From Dendrolimus kikuchii (Eukaryota; Arthropoda; Insecta; Lepidoptera; Lasiocampidae): DNA of 64,000 nucleotides. How positions within the stretch are numbered: position 1 is the stretch's first letter; every line of letters begins with the position of its first letter. A program made the translations under genes and the position numbers. Of the stretch, positions 25,443 through 43,047 are shown in pieces. The notes beneath the pieces were generated by a model. The model did no database searches. It saw only the letters and a list, made by a program, of their open reading frames with translations, and was not told where the DNA came from. The stretch covers positions 7,707,763 to 7,771,762 of the forward strand of contig CM034397.1 of NCBI GenBank assembly GCA_019925095.2. Direction: 5' to 3'.

Positions 25443-27185
25443 AGGGATGGAACGATACGACGCTGATTTGCAAATATCGATATTTTTTTGGAAAAAATCT
25501 GATGTTTAACATCGATGTTCACAAACAAAAAACATCAAAGCATCTATATCATTTCAAGTGATGTTTTGTTTGAAAGAATTCTGAAATGTTACAGTGGTTC
25601 GTTATACAAAAGTGGTAACGTAATCTCTATTAATATTATAAAAGTGAAAGTATCTCTATCAGTCTATCTGTATGTCTGCCTGCCTGTCTGAGGATAGATA
25701 AATAATACTAGAAAGGGTTAAAACAGAGGATGAAGTGTTTACAGTCTAGATTAAAATTGGTCCAGCGGTTCTTAAGTTATTAATATTTTAAAAATAGTAG
25801 AATTTAGGTCATTGAGTCATAAAACGAATATCTAACATAAAATTTGACAAAAATTCTAGTTAGTCTACAAATTTATTTATCAATAGGATATGCCCGCAAC
25901 TTCGTCCACGCTTGACTTGAAGTTTTAATAGAAAGAAAGATATTTACTGTCTTGGAAATACAGTGGGATTTTTCTGGGAGTGGCTTAAAGCAATTAAGGT
26001 GCATAAAAAGAAGCAGATTCCCACACTATTTTTACTAGAATGTTAGCAAAAATTCTTTTGCTGTGTTACTATTGTCTTGGAAAAATCTAAATTTTTCTGA
26101 GTTCACATAGTTCAATATGGCATTAGTATTGACCGCATTACTCTTACTAGAGAATGATTTTGGTAATTGGAAGACATTCTTCATACCTGACTATCCCGGG
26201 ACCTTTTGTAATTTCCAGGACTTCCTAGCATCGAAATGACTAGACCGATTTTGATGCAATTTTCACAAATTCCTGCGTAATTTTACGACTTGCTTCCTTT
26301 AGTCATCAAAAACCTTGAGCAAAACATTTGCAGTTGGTACAACTTTAGAGATATTACTTATTTGTCCCGAGCTTTTACGGGAATTTTCAGGATTCAGGAT
26401 ACAGGATTCGGTAAGGCAATGGGTATTATAATATGAGAATACATTTCTTATATTATAATACCCATTGCCTTACTGGAAATACTTTTTCATTTTAAATATT
26501 AGAAAACCATGTTTTAAACTTCGCTACCCATCCAAGATCGATGAAATCACGGACGAATACTAGTATAATATTAAGTAACAAATATTTCTATTGTTACCAA
26601 CATATTACTAGTATAAATTTACATTTTTTCATTTACAAAATTTATTCTGATCATGTTGAAAATAAACAAAATATTTCTATTTTCCATGCTTTAAGATTAA
26701 TTTGACGATTTTTCTGTTTTAAAATATATGTATACCGTTATGTACAATGTACAATGCAATTTTATCTAAAATAATACGTATACAGTATACGTATTAGATT
26801 TTGTAATTGCATAGGAAAAGAATATCCTTCGATCCCAACCGAAGTCAAATTTCATTTAAAAACGTCCAGTAGTTTTCACGTGATGCTCTAACGGGCAGAT
26901 ATACAAAGTAAAATTCCAAAAAGTTGCATTTTGTAAAGCTGCTGGTCCAATTCAGATGTTTAAATTCGACCCCCTACAGAATTATTACGTTAGAGATATG
27001 TATAATCATAATACATGTATTAGAAGCACAGATTGCGAGTTTAAGCTCGTAATACAATATCGATCAAAAACATCGATGTTTATATACATTGATGTTTTTC
27101 GTATCGATTTTTTTGGCCATTAATGATTTTTTCGAAACATCGATGAATCAAAATATCGATTTTTTGACGATGTCTGCATCCCTAA
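25443..27185. mobile_element. hAT-like element or composite bounded by TAGGGATG ends
   Basis: The left end TAGGGATGGAACGATACGAC (25442) and the right end ...GATGTCTGCATCCCTA (to about 27184) are inverted. Both ends carry AT-rich subterminal arrays of ATCGATG motifs (25475-25520 and 27058-27165). No transposase was seen. The interior is filled with Helitron-like and other lepidopteran repeats (25615-25940, 26820-27010). A Harbinger element abuts the right end. It lies in the 5' flank shared by the two hnRNP genes. Confidence 0.5.
26411..26473. other. 63-nt near-perfect hairpin
   Basis: GTAAGGCAATGGGTATTATA at 26411 starts a 27-bp stem with one G-T wobble, a 9-nt loop AATACATTT, and the return arm to 26473 ending ATTGCCTTAC. 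The length suits a small-RNA precursor or a tiny MITE; nothing decides between them here. Confidence 0.7.
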
Positions 27186-27800
27186 TGCTGGGGCTACATT
27201 AGCGGGCGAAGATTTGTGTCGCGTTGGCGCGCTAAAACATTGTGTACGGGGAATACGCAATGTTCTTGTCTACATTACGGCGGGCTAAGATTTGTGTCGC
27301 GTTGACGCGATACATCGTGCCTTGATTGATTTCTTAATTTTATTCAGATGGGCTCTGTAGTACGCCATCAGAGAATCTTTTTTCTTCTTCATTTCTTCTA
27401 CTGTACTAATCCAACTCAACTTATTTTTAATTCTTACCCACGAATCATGTACCAAATGTTTCTTTTTGTGGTTGGGGTTACTAAGATTCCATAAAATATT
27501 CTCCATTTCATACAAATGAATGAATTCCAATACTTTTTTGTTAATCCACTCCATGGTGTACAAGAAAACAAGCACGTTCATACCGCATCAAAGTCTGGAC
27601 GACACTGAAGTGACGTAGGTGTAGCCACCCAAGCGAATATTGTTGCGAGAAATTCCTTTGATACGCGCCAGTTTACAGACAGTGCTCCGATCGATAGTAC
27701 ATCGTCTTCGCCCGAATACTACGAGTTGCAACGATCTACTCGGCCACACTCATCGCGATAACACGAATATTCGCCGTAGCCCGCTAATGTAGCCCGAGCA
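27186..27800. mobile_element. PIF/Harbinger-type element with MADF-like frame
   Basis: 615 bp. Left end TGCTGGGGCTACATTAGC; right end, as reverse complement, TGCTCGGGCTACATTAGC; both continue GGGC. It is flanked by TAA on each side (27183-27185 and 27801-27803), the 3-bp TWA target duplication typical of PIF/Harbinger. A 5' subterminal direct repeat (CTACATTA...GGGC...AAGATTTGTGTCGCGTTG) occurs at 27193 and again at 27272. It carries a MADF-like frame but no DDE transposase. Confidence 0.8.
27285..27581 (-). CDS. MADF-domain-like protein encoded by the Harbinger element
   Basis: 98 codons, or 89 from the internal Met of MEWINKKVLEFIHLYEMENI. The sequence EFIHLYEMENILWNLSNPNH, then KKKHLVHDSWVRIKNKL, fits the MADF pattern (FI.LYE..P.LW...H..Y......W..I...L), a Myb/SANT-like DNA-binding fold. 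Its C end is Lys-rich (MKKKKDSLMAYYRAHLNKIK). Harbinger elements encode a Myb/SANT or MADF partner that brings the transposase to the ends. Here the partner frame is kept while the transposase is gone. It may be an intact ORF or the first exon of a longer one. Assignment is by motif only. Confidence 0.65.
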   Translation of the reverse strand: MNVLVFLYTMEWINKKVLEFIHLYEMENILWNLSNPNHKKKHLVHDSWVRIKNKLSWISTVEEMKKKKDSLMAYYRAHLNKIKKSIKARCIASTRHKS

Positions 27801-27902
27801 TAAGAAAATGGTGGAATTTTAAGATGACCGAGAGTTTTTAGCGGGAACTGAAAGGGGACGTTGTAAAAATGTGTAAAATTGCTCTAAAATGAATAATACA
27901 AT

Positions 27903-28012
27903 ACATACATACATACATACATAACTTCGTGCCAGTTCCCTTGCGGGGTAGGCACGAACAACAGAGCGCCATTTAGGCCCATTCTTACACACCTCACTTG
28001 CTTCTTTGACAA
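27903..28012 (-). repeat. LINE 3' end fragment, family T
   Basis: Starts with (CATA)5 (27902-27923). On the minus strand it encodes VKEASEVCKNGPKWRSVVRA, the end of the LINE protein, which runs on to an AYPAREL ending. Confidence 0.85.
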
Positions 28013-30197
28013 TGAATAATAGTTGTAGGATATTGATAGTTTTTGAGTAATAAGTGTTTTTGCGAGAAATGTGAACTATATAGCCAAGTATGGTCTTTCC
28101 AGTTTTCACAAGAACTCCGTTGAATGACGTCGATTGTAGCCTACAATACAACGGCACCTGGCTTAAAGCCCTAGTTGCCAAGCTTTAAACATAAAAAAAA
28201 TTTACCACCGGATAAATAAGCTTCTTGGAATAAATCCAAGATCGACAAACTATAAAGCTCTAATGTTGGCGGTAGAAAATATCGACAAAAAGAATAAGCG
28301 ACCACGCTCGTTATGATTGTGGCGAAAATGTCACAAATGACGTCATTATTTCGAAGAAGTGGTCGAAATGGGCGTTAACTACAGAGCATTAATTTTCTCT
28401 ATCGATGACATTGAAAATACTCGATTTTCAAATAAATCAATGACAACTGTGTTTGTACGTACGTTCCGTTCCACTAGAGTTTATGATTGTAACGCCTGCA
28501 AGCAAGTGCAACGGATAAATCGCGGTCGTGAATATGGTCTTTGTCTGTCTCTCGTGGAACGTAGCCTATATTTTTTATTTCTATTAGTAATCACCCATGC
28601 AATCGATGCATCTTTGTCAACGCAGTTGCAGGTTATTGATGCCTTTCTTGAAGAAATGAGCTGGACAAGAGGTAGCAAATTTTTCAGAGGCACTTTGGAC
28701 AGCTCCTCTGGTATTGGATTTTTTCCCGTCAAAAAATTATCCAAACTGCAAAAACTGGTACGGTGGATGACGGAGAGCTTCCAACCCCAGTCGAGGTCTC
28801 GCGTTTTCGTGCAAGAGTAGCGGAGATGAGGACGAGCGATTGACCAAAGCTGGTTGGAGACGTACAGGAGTGTCAATTCCACCATCATTAAAATATAAAA
28901 ACTAAAAACACTGAAACCTCGTTCCAAACGACTGTGCACACTTATCAGTTATGTTCTTTCCTAGCGGCAGTCAACGCGGCTTTCATAAGCCAAGCCTTTC
29001 GACGACTGAAGTTGACGCGTTCATACACGTCCGATAATTTGTTCTAGTATTTAGAGACGAGTCCTACAATTTGTTTCGAACTTCATATGTTATTTTATGG
29101 TTTTGCTTTTGTTTTGTTGGATATTCAAAGACATTCGAGTAGACCTATTCTGTAGGGTTTCTGCGTCTACGACCTATTCTATGAATTTATTCTATGGTTC
29201 GATTTAGCGATGTAGCAACCAATATTACAAAAACCCTTTTCATCCGACTAATGGCTGCTCAATATCCGGAAATAAACGAGTGAATGTCTCGACAAACAAC
29301 AGCCCATAGATAAACTCATCGACTGCTGAAGGTAGACGGCAGACGGCCAAGCTATAAACTTGTCAGTTGTCGGTTTTATTTGACAATCATTAACTAGTAG
29401 GTTTTGTGAAATACAACTTATAGACATGGGCGTTATCAGCAATTTTTGGCAACGGGTATCTAGCCGATATTTGGTTTCAATACCGGTATTGATAACCATT
29501 GCCGAATATCGGTATCAATACAGGTTTTCAACTAATACGCGCATCGTTTTCGTTTGTAGTCGATAATGTAAATAAGGTTGTCTTTGGTTCATAACAATAT
29601 TCGTGAAATGTTGCTAATCTCTCCTTAGTCTGTGCATTGCTGGATAATGGTGATTAAGTTGCTAGCCAATACTCGCGTCTTCTCTGTTTTGCAAGTTAGG
29701 AATCATTTAGAAAGAGAGAGAAGGCATAATTATTTTGGTTATTATCGTTCGATCAGTTACCAACGTAGCGAAAACGGTATCACTGAATCTAACTAGCTAT
29801 TGTGATTATTCGTGTTACTGTCAGTTGGTTGGTAACGTCGCGTCATCCTCAGTTGTTTGTACCTAGATATTAGATTAGATAACTGATAGCCGTTACTAGC
29901 TGTATCAATACCAATACGGTACGTTAGAGGCATGCCAACCGTTTTCAGTTACGTTTTGCTATAACGGACACATGCTTAACAACTTAGCCGTGGCTATTTT
30001 TTGAATAACAGCTCGATAATTAGCTGGCATGGCATTTTATTAATCACATCACTAGCTGGATTAATTTGTAATTGGAATTTTTGTTCTTGGATAAAAATAA
30101 AAATTAAGAGCAACGTCGCAAAATTGGTTGGATTACTTACTCGTTATACAATTTATTAATTATTTACTACCTGTTTAATTAAAACAACACAAAAATA
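28013..30197. other. divergent intergenic region and probable 5' flank of the plus-strand hnRNP gene
   Basis: Two overlapping frames of about 150 codons, plus 28359-28820 and minus 28939-28481, have no recognisable motif. I cannot tell which, if either, is coding; they may be a decayed transposon. Around 29420-29520 and 29880-29945 there are repeats of the form ATACCGGTATTGAT, again repeat-like. No core promoter could be fixed. Confidence 0.35.
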
Positions 30198-36841
<6,644 letters not shown>

Positions 36842-37076
36842 AAAATTTGCTGACCTCTTGTAAGTATAATTTCAACATGTAATAATTTTGTTAAAATCTT
36901 TACTAGCACCCTTTTTATTGTAAACCAAAGCCTAGGTAAAGGTGTACAGTATATAGGACGGTGTTTGCAGTGATGTGATTTCTTTCAGGCTATAATATTC
37001 ACTTTTATTACAGAGTTAATTAAGATTAATTAGTAAATGTATTTATGTTTAATATGGACTTTCGTTCTTTAAATTA

Positions 37077-37169
37077 TATACCTAATCTTGCCATAAATAT
37101 TGTAACAAAGAAATTATTTTTTTCTATTGCAAATAACATTTATAAGTTTTACAGTGTGTTAGTTTAATA
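37077..37169 (-). mobile_element. maT relic, left part
   Basis: The left TIR ATACCTAATCTTGCC and following bases match 7751-7840. The copy stops where the copia LTR begins. Confidence 0.8.
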
Positions 37170-37357
37170 GGGAAATAATACGGCACATATTGTGAATACC
37201 AGCAGAGTTTTATTCTAGACAATTATACACGCATAGCGGATACTTAGATACAAAAACAAACAACCGACACTATGACGTTACTATATTATAATGTAGTTTA
37301 AATATAGAAGACCCTATGAAAACGGTTCTTGTTGAAATGACGAGGTTTATTTCAACA
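37170..37357 (-). repeat. 3' LTR of the copia element, outer end truncated
   Basis: 188 bp. The inner end reads ...GGTTTATTTCAACA (to 37357). The outer end lacks the TGTTGGTTATGGACC present in the other LTR and joins maT sequence at GGGAAATAAT. Confidence 0.85.
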
Positions 37358-37531
37358 CTTCCCCTTAAACTGAAATCATTTCAACATAGTATTGTATGAA
37401 CTATTCTCCAAATCAAAACATAATTATACATAGTTCAGGTTATAACCCTACAAGAAACAATAAACACGTATGTGGCATTACATAACTATATATACAATAA
37501 AAACTAAACATAGACCTCCTAAAAAATGTTG

Positions 37532-40500
37532 TCATTCGCGTAAATAATATCCTCTCAAATTAAACTGACCTAAAAACATTGAAAACTTTACTCGCGGTAA
37601 AGGCTTTGTCAGAATATCCGCTAACATTTTATCAGTTGACATAAACTTAATATTAATCAATTTTTTATTAACAATGTCACGAATAAAATGGTGTCTGACA
37701 TCAATGTGTTTAGTTCGCGAATGCAACATCGAATTCTTACTCAGCTTTTGTGCAGACTGGTTATCATTAAATAAGTTAATAACACAATCTAAATTTAAAC
37801 ATTCCTGTAGAAAAGTGCGTATAAATAAACCCTCTTTGCATGCATCGGAAAGAGCCATGTATTCGGCCTCAGTACTAGACAATGCGACGGTTTTCTGCTT
37901 ACGACTTTCCCAGCTGATGACTGAATTCCCGATTTTATACACATAGCCAGTGTATGACTTCCGGTCTACTTCACATGACGCCCAGTCCGCGTCTACATAA
38001 CCACATACTTCAAAGTTACCTTTGTCGTACACCAAACAATAATTGGTAGTACCCTTCAGATATCTTAAAACATGTTTAGCTGCCTTCCAGTGGATATCTG
38101 AATAACAGTCATTAAATTGACTTAAGAAACCAACCGCATGCGCTATGTCGGGTCTAGTACACACAGCGACATACATTAAACAGCCAATAAGATTTCTGTA
38201 CTCACAATTTTCAAGCTTTGCTTCAGCTTTGGTAAGCTTCAAGCCAACCTCCATTGGAGTCGAAACAGGTTTGCAGTCAGCCATCTTAAATCTGTTCAAG
38301 ATCCTAGTTATAAAGCTAGCCTGGTCGAGTGTGATTTTATTCTTCTGCCTGCAAACTCGCATTCCCAAAAATTCATGTACCTGACCTAAATCTTTTATTT
38401 CAAATTCTTCATTTAAACGCTTCTTTATGTCATGTTTATCAGCATCTGAAGAAGTAAATAAAAGTATGTCATCAACATAAAGGGCTAAAATAGATAATCT
38501 ACCTTGTAGATTTCTAAAGTATACGCAGGGCTCCACACTAGACCTTTTAAAACCCATTTTTGCTGTTAATACGGTATTAATTTTATCGTACCAACATTTT
38601 GCAGCTTGTTTCAAACCATAAATGGATTTGTTTAACTTATAAACTTTGTGTTTATTCTCCCCCTTTAAAACAAATCCTTCTGGTTGTTCCATTATAACAT
38701 TCTCTTTCAAATCTCCGTTCAAGAATGCTGTCTTGACATCCATTTGGTCAATGTCAAGGTCTTTTATGGCTGCAATGGCAAACAACATCCTAATTGTCGA
38801 ATGACGTACAACTGGTGCAAAAGTTTCCTGGTAATCGATACCATATTTTTGCGTGAAACCTTTCGCTACTAAACGCGCCTTATATTTTAATATATTTCCG
38901 TTAAGACCACGTTTAATCTTAAAAACCCATTTGGATCTTACCGGTTTTTGTCCATCTTTCAGATCTGTCAACGTCCAACAATTGTTCTTTGCAAAAGAAT
39001 CATATTCTTCCTGCATTGCTTCTCGCCAACGACCAGCATCCTTACCATTCAATGCTTGTTCCACTGTCAATGGCTCGTCATTATCACAGCATAATGCCAT
39101 CGCCATATTCGCCAATTCAGTGGTATTATTCAAGCTCACGAAGTTTGAAGAATCCGTATCGTTTAAAGAAGATGACTCTGGAACGTATGTTTCATCCGAA
39201 GAATCATCGCAACTTACGATCGAGCTCACAGTTGCATCAGGCTCAAACGATTCATGTCCTCGCTCATCTGACCTGACGACAACCTGGTCACTCCCATTCT
39301 CATTTTCATTTATATTATTTACTTCCGAATTAGAAATAATGTTCATAATATTTGGTGTCAATAATTCATTACATGACGTATTTGACACATCTGTAACATT
39401 ATTTTTCGAAATAAATTTATTTTCGAAAAAGTTTACATTTCTAGCCTTTATACAAGTAGGTAGATTTTCCGGATCCATCAACCTATATCCTTTGCTTTCC
39501 TCGCAGTATCCAACAAAAATATACCTTTTGGATTTGGGATCGAACTTTTTTGTGTTATGCACTAAAGCATAGGCCACACAACCAAACACCCGAAAATGAC
39601 TTACATCAACCTTTTCGTTAGTCCACTTTTCTTCTGGTGTTGATCCCATCACTGCCTTTGTAGGCGACCTATTCTTTATGTAAACTGCAGTTTGGACAGC
39701 CTCCGCCCAGAAGCGGTTATCCAAACCTGCATCCTGCAGCATACACCGGGCTTTTTCAACAATTGTCCTATTAGCTCTTTCACTGACCCCATTCTGTTCA
39801 GGAGAATATGGAATAGTAGTTTCATGCTTTATCCCATGCTCTTTCAAAAAATTCTGAAACTGTTTATTAACATATTCAGTTCCGTTATCGCTCCTTAGAA
39901 CCTTAATTGTTTTGCCCGTTTGGTTTTCAACCAAGGATTTAAAAGTTTTAAAATAGGTAAAAACTTCATCCTTCCCTTTTAAAAAATAACAAAAAATCTT
40001 CCGAGAAAAATCGTCTATAAAAGTTAAAAAATATCTAGAACCTCCAAAAGACGCTTGTGGCATAGGCCCACATAAGTCTGTATGCACCAAGCCTAATATT
40101 TCCTTAGATCGACGTTTTGACTTTTTAGGAAAAGGTAATCGACATTGCTTACCCAGTACACATGACTCACATGGTTGGTAGGAACCTTCGTCATAATTAA
40201 TGCCCGTTACCATCCCATTCTTCATGATGTACATGCTTCTGGCATTGAGATGAGCAAGTCGTCTATGCCACGTTTCCCGCGAAGTCTTCTCACTAGGTGC
40301 GTTTGCCTCAGAGTCAGCGGCCAATGATGCTTGACTTGCATCGCTTGAGCACGCATCCGACTGCGCAACTTCAGTCACCTGCGAAGTCAATAGAGTGTCT
40401 AAAACAGAAACTTTAGGCACGACTCTTTCCGTTGCAGCATTACATGTAAAATTATTACAAACATCAAGCTGATAGACATTATTTACATGGGTAGCCGTAG

Positions 40501-41578
40501 CTATGACCGTTCTACCACTAAGAATTATACAGCCTTTCTTATTAAATTTAACATTAAAACCTTTCTTAGTTAATGCACTCACGGACAACAGACTTCCTAC
40601 TAAACTAGGTACATAAAATACATGACTTATCGTCTTTTCACCAGTTTTTAAATTAACTTTTACTTTACCAACACCGATTGCCGAAAGTTTATCACCGTTT
40701 GCCACATTCACTGGCACTGGTTCAATAGGCAGGAAACTTATGTACAAATCTTTGTTATTTGTCATGTGTGACGTTGCTCCCGAGTCCACGTACCAGGTAT
40801 TACTATTCAAAGCTACTGACATTGCCGTCAACATGCCTTTGCTTGTAGGCTTTCCTTGGAACGCTTTCTTATTTTTATGTTGTTGTTTAGAGACATTTTG
40901 TGGGCAATTTTTCTGCACGTGTCCACTCTTATGACATTTATAACAAACAACCGTTTTCTTAGCAACCATAGCCGTCACCGTTTCACTACTGCCTGCGCGA
41001 CGTTGTTCTTCTTGCAGCAACCTCGACTTCACCAGCTCGCTTGACAACTTCATGTTGTTATTTTCTAATGTCATTATTAAGGGGTTATAATCGGATGGCA
41101 ACCCGCTTAATATGATGACTGCAACAAAATCATCCTCCAAAGGTGATCCGATTTCGTCCAACTGTTGCACAACTTCGGTGACTTTGGACAAATATACGTC
41201 CATGCAATCGTGCTCATTCCTCTTTATACTAAAGAGACTTCTCAATAAGCTCAGCCTTTTGCACAATCCTTTGCCTTGGAAAGCTTGTTCTAAATTATTC
41301 CAAGCTTCATGTGCGGTCTTTGCGTTGCGTACATGGCTATATACCGAGCTATGTACCGACAAGCAAATCTTAGCAAGAGCTTTTAGGTCCTTCTTCTCGT
41401 CCTTCACTTCCTTCGACTGCACACACTCCCATAAATCCTCATGGATGAGTACCATGCGCATCGCAAACTTCCAGTTGTGGTAGTCATTGATACCACTCAG
41501 TTTTTCCACAGGAACTGACGAGACTCCACTGCCGCTAGCCATTGTTTCGTGCGTAGTAATTTCGACGCGAAACTTCAA
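37532..41578 (-). CDS. copia gag-pol polyprotein
   Basis: A 1,348-codon frame with no visible break. The first ATG is at 41578; a second at 41542 (MASGSG) is an alternative start. Order of domains, with approximate residues: Gag (PVEKLSGINDYHNWKFAM near 25); zinc knuckle CYKCHKSGHVQKNC (212-225); protease WYVDSGATSHM (about 265); integrase with DLCGP (about 502), SDNGTEY (about 565) and the Glu of NGVSERANR (about 600); reverse transcriptase with DVKTAFLNGDL and YVDDILLF (about 1035); RNase H with DADWAS and SSTEAEYMAL (about 1236); ADILTKPLP near the end. This order (integrase before reverse transcriptase) defines Ty1/copia. The frame looks intact even though the LTR outer ends are damaged. 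Confidence 0.95.
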   Translation of the reverse strand: MKFRVEITTHETMASGSGVSSVPVEKLSGINDYHNWKFAMRMVLIHEDLWECVQSKEVKDEKKDLKALAKICLSVHSSVYSHVRNAKTAHEAWNNLEQAFQGKGLCKRLSLLRSLFSIKRNEHDCMDVYLSKVTEVVQQLDEIGSPLEDDFVAVIILSGLPSDYNPLIMTLENNNMKLSSELVKSRLLQEEQRRAGSSETVTAMVAKKTVVCYKCHKSGHVQKNCPQNVSKQQHKNKKAFQGKPTSKGMLTAMSVALNSNTWYVDSGATSHMTNNKDLYISFLPIEPVPVNVANGDKLSAIGVGKVKVNLKTGEKTISHVFYVPSLVGSLLSVSALTKKGFNVKFNKKGCIILSGRTVIATATHVNNVYQLDVCNNFTCNAATERVVPKVSVLDTLLTSQVTEVAQSDACSSDASQASLAADSEANAPSEKTSRETWHRRLAHLNARSMYIMKNGMVTGINYDEGSYQPCESCVLGKQCRLPFPKKSKRRSKEILGLVHTDLCGPMPQASFGGSRYFLTFIDDFSRKIFCYFLKGKDEVFTYFKTFKSLVENQTGKTIKVLRSDNGTEYVNKQFQNFLKEHGIKHETTIPYSPEQNGVSERANRTIVEKARCMLQDAGLDNRFWAEAVQTAVYIKNRSPTKAVMGSTPEEKWTNEKVDVSHFRVFGCVAYALVHNTKKFDPKSKRYIFVGYCEESKGYRLMDPENLPTCIKARNVNFFENKFISKNNVTDVSNTSCNELLTPNIMNIISNSEVNNINENENGSDQVVVRSDERGHESFEPDATVSSIVSCDDSSDETYVPESSSLNDTDSSNFVSLNNTTELANMAMALCCDNDEPLTVEQALNGKDAGRWREAMQEEYDSFAKNNCWTLTDLKDGQKPVRSKWVFKIKRGLNGNILKYKARLVAKGFTQKYGIDYQETFAPVVRHSTIRMLFAIAAIKDLDIDQMDVKTAFLNGDLKENVIMEQPEGFVLKGENKHKVYKLNKSIYGLKQAAKCWYDKINTVLTAKMGFKRSSVEPCVYFRNLQGRLSILALYVDDILLFTSSDADKHDIKKRLNEEFEIKDLGQVHEFLGMRVCRQKNKITLDQASFITRILNRFKMADCKPVSTPMEVGLKLTKAEAKLENCEYRNLIGCLMYVAVCTRPDIAHAVGFLSQFNDCYSDIHWKAAKHVLRYLKGTTNYCLVYDKGNFEVCGYVDADWASCEVDRKSYTGYVYKIGNSVISWESRKQKTVALSSTEAEYMALSDACKEGLFIRTFLQECLNLDCVINLFNDNQSAQKLSKNSMLHSRTKHIDVRHHFIRDIVNKKLINIKFMSTDKMLADILTKPLPRVKFSMFLGQFNLRGYYLRE

Positions 41579-41630
41579 ATATTATATTTTGGCTTTCTTT
41601 ATGCGTATTAATTGTCTGCGCGTGATCCGT

Positions 41631-41645
41631 TCTGGGCCCATAACC
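41631..41645 (-). other. primer-binding site of the copia element
   Basis: On the minus strand GGTTATGGGCCCAGA follows the LTR directly. It matches the copia-type site that pairs with an internal part of initiator methionine tRNA. Confidence 0.75.
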
Positions 41646-41832
41646 TGTTGGTTATGGACCGGGAAATAATACGGCACATATTGTGAATACCAGCAGAGTT
41701 TTATTCTAGACAATCATACACGCATAGCGGATACTTAGAGACCTAAAAAACAACCGACACTATGACGTTACTATATTATAATGTAGTTTAAATATAGAAG
41801 ACCCTATGAAAAAGGTTCTTGTTGAAATGACG
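41646..41832 (-). repeat. 5' LTR of the copia element, outer end truncated
   Basis: 187 bp. The inner end TGTTGGTTATGGACC (41646-41660) is intact. The outer end lacks the GGTTTATTTCAACA seen at the inner end of the other LTR and joins maT sequence directly. Confidence 0.85.
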
Positions 41833-42000
41833 ATTCTCTTTATCGCCCCACTCCATTTTAATATCACAAAATGTTCTACAATGTATTGGCGCCAAAATGA
41901 CTAAACACAATGAACCATCATATAAAAATTAGATTCCAAATTAAAATGTAATATTTTGTTTCTTTTTAATTGTAACAGTATTTATGGCCAGACTAAGTAT
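41833..42000 (-). mobile_element. maT relic, right part
   Basis: Matches 8859-9015, including the end TTTATGGCCAGACTAAGTAT. About 1 kb of the maT interior, relative to the copy at 7750, is missing between the two relic parts. Confidence 0.8.
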
Positions 42001-42219
42001 ATTATATTTTTTTGTGTGCAATAAAATATATACTATTTTTTTCAGGGATTTTAGAATTCAATACCGTATTAATTGAATGTTAATCCATTGATTTACATTC
42101 CTTTCAGTGACTTAATTCAGTTACATATTTTTCTAACGAAAATCTTTGTAGCCGCTAGGCTACAATTCACACGTCTCATTCCATTGGTATGGGTTTGAAT
42201 CTTGTTCAGGGAGTAGGCA

Positions 42220-42600
42220 CTACTTAAGCTGTTTTTTTTCTCCTGACGTGCACATCAACATCATCCTAGCATTTATACCCGGTTGCGTTTGGAGCGTTTT
42301 CTCGAAGCCTGGGGTCCACTTTCCTACTTGTTTTCTCCACTTCGCGCGGTCTTCGGCATTCCTATTTGTGAGACCATTGGTACGCATTTCATACTTTACA
42401 ACCTCGTGCCAGGATTTCTTGGGCCTACCCCTTCGACTGGGACCTGGCGGAGGCGCCATGGCTAGAAATTTGTTCCCCACGTCTTTGTCCTGGCGTATAA
42501 CATTTTACGATTATTTCTTGACGACGGTGGAGGAAATCATCGTAAGGCAAGATGATCGTCGAGACTACAGATTTTTGAAATCCGCCAGTTCAATTTAGAC
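42220..42600 (-). pseudogene. LINE reverse-transcriptase C-terminal stub
   Basis: The minus frame 42480-42220 reads PGPSRRGRPKKSWHEVVKYE, then EDRAKWRKQVGKWTPGF. 'GRPKK.W..VV..E......EDRAKWR' is a typical non-LTR reverse-transcriptase end. 5'-truncated and unrelated to the other LINE stubs here. Confidence 0.7.
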
Positions 42601-43047
42601 AAGCTTGGTGGATATATTATTCGTTCCCGTAAAACATTTGAAGTTCCCATGCCCATTCCCTAAAAGAATATAGGAAGGTCCGTGCCCACCTCTGGGCACG
42701 TATTATAGATGCAGTATACAGGTGTAGCGGCTGCTATTAATTTATTTATGTAACCAAAAAATGTGCGTTTTAAATACTGTACTTAAAATTGTTATAAATT
42801 AACTTTGGTAAATGTCCCATATAACATGTGGAACCTAGCTCTGTCCCTCTGTATTGCATTGAATCATGGTTTGTGCTTGAGACACAAGCATGTCACGGAG
42901 ATGATTATGTTGCCACTCCGAAGGACCGTTTTAAGTACTCCTGCATCTACTACAGACCGTATATCTGTAAAACAACAAATAAACCACAAGAGAGTCATCT
43001 ATGCTGGTACGACTTCGTATTACGAAAACTTGTTATGTGGGAAGTAA

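Larger units (their letters stand above)
37170..41832 (-). mobile_element. Ty1/copia-type LTR retrotransposon
   Basis: About 4.66 kb on the minus strand: 5' LTR 41832-41646, primer site 41645-41631, open gag-pol frame 41578-37532, polypurine tract about 37368-37358, 3' LTR 37357-37170. The inner LTR ends show the expected TGTTG...CAACA termini. Both outer ends lack about 14-15 bases, and no target duplication is visible. The LTRs differ at several positions, so the insertion is older than the gypsy one. It lies inside a maT relic, downstream of the hnRNP stop codon and antisense to that gene. Confidence 0.92.

Noticed and set aside
28359..28939. Two overlapping 150-codon frames, one on each strand
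   Set aside because: No recognisable domain in either and no splice or start context; not called as genes, only mentioned in the intergenic entry.
38853..39572. 239-codon plus-strand frame inside the copia element
   Set aside because: Antisense to the integrase/reverse-transcriptase region of an intact gag-pol; no motif of its own.
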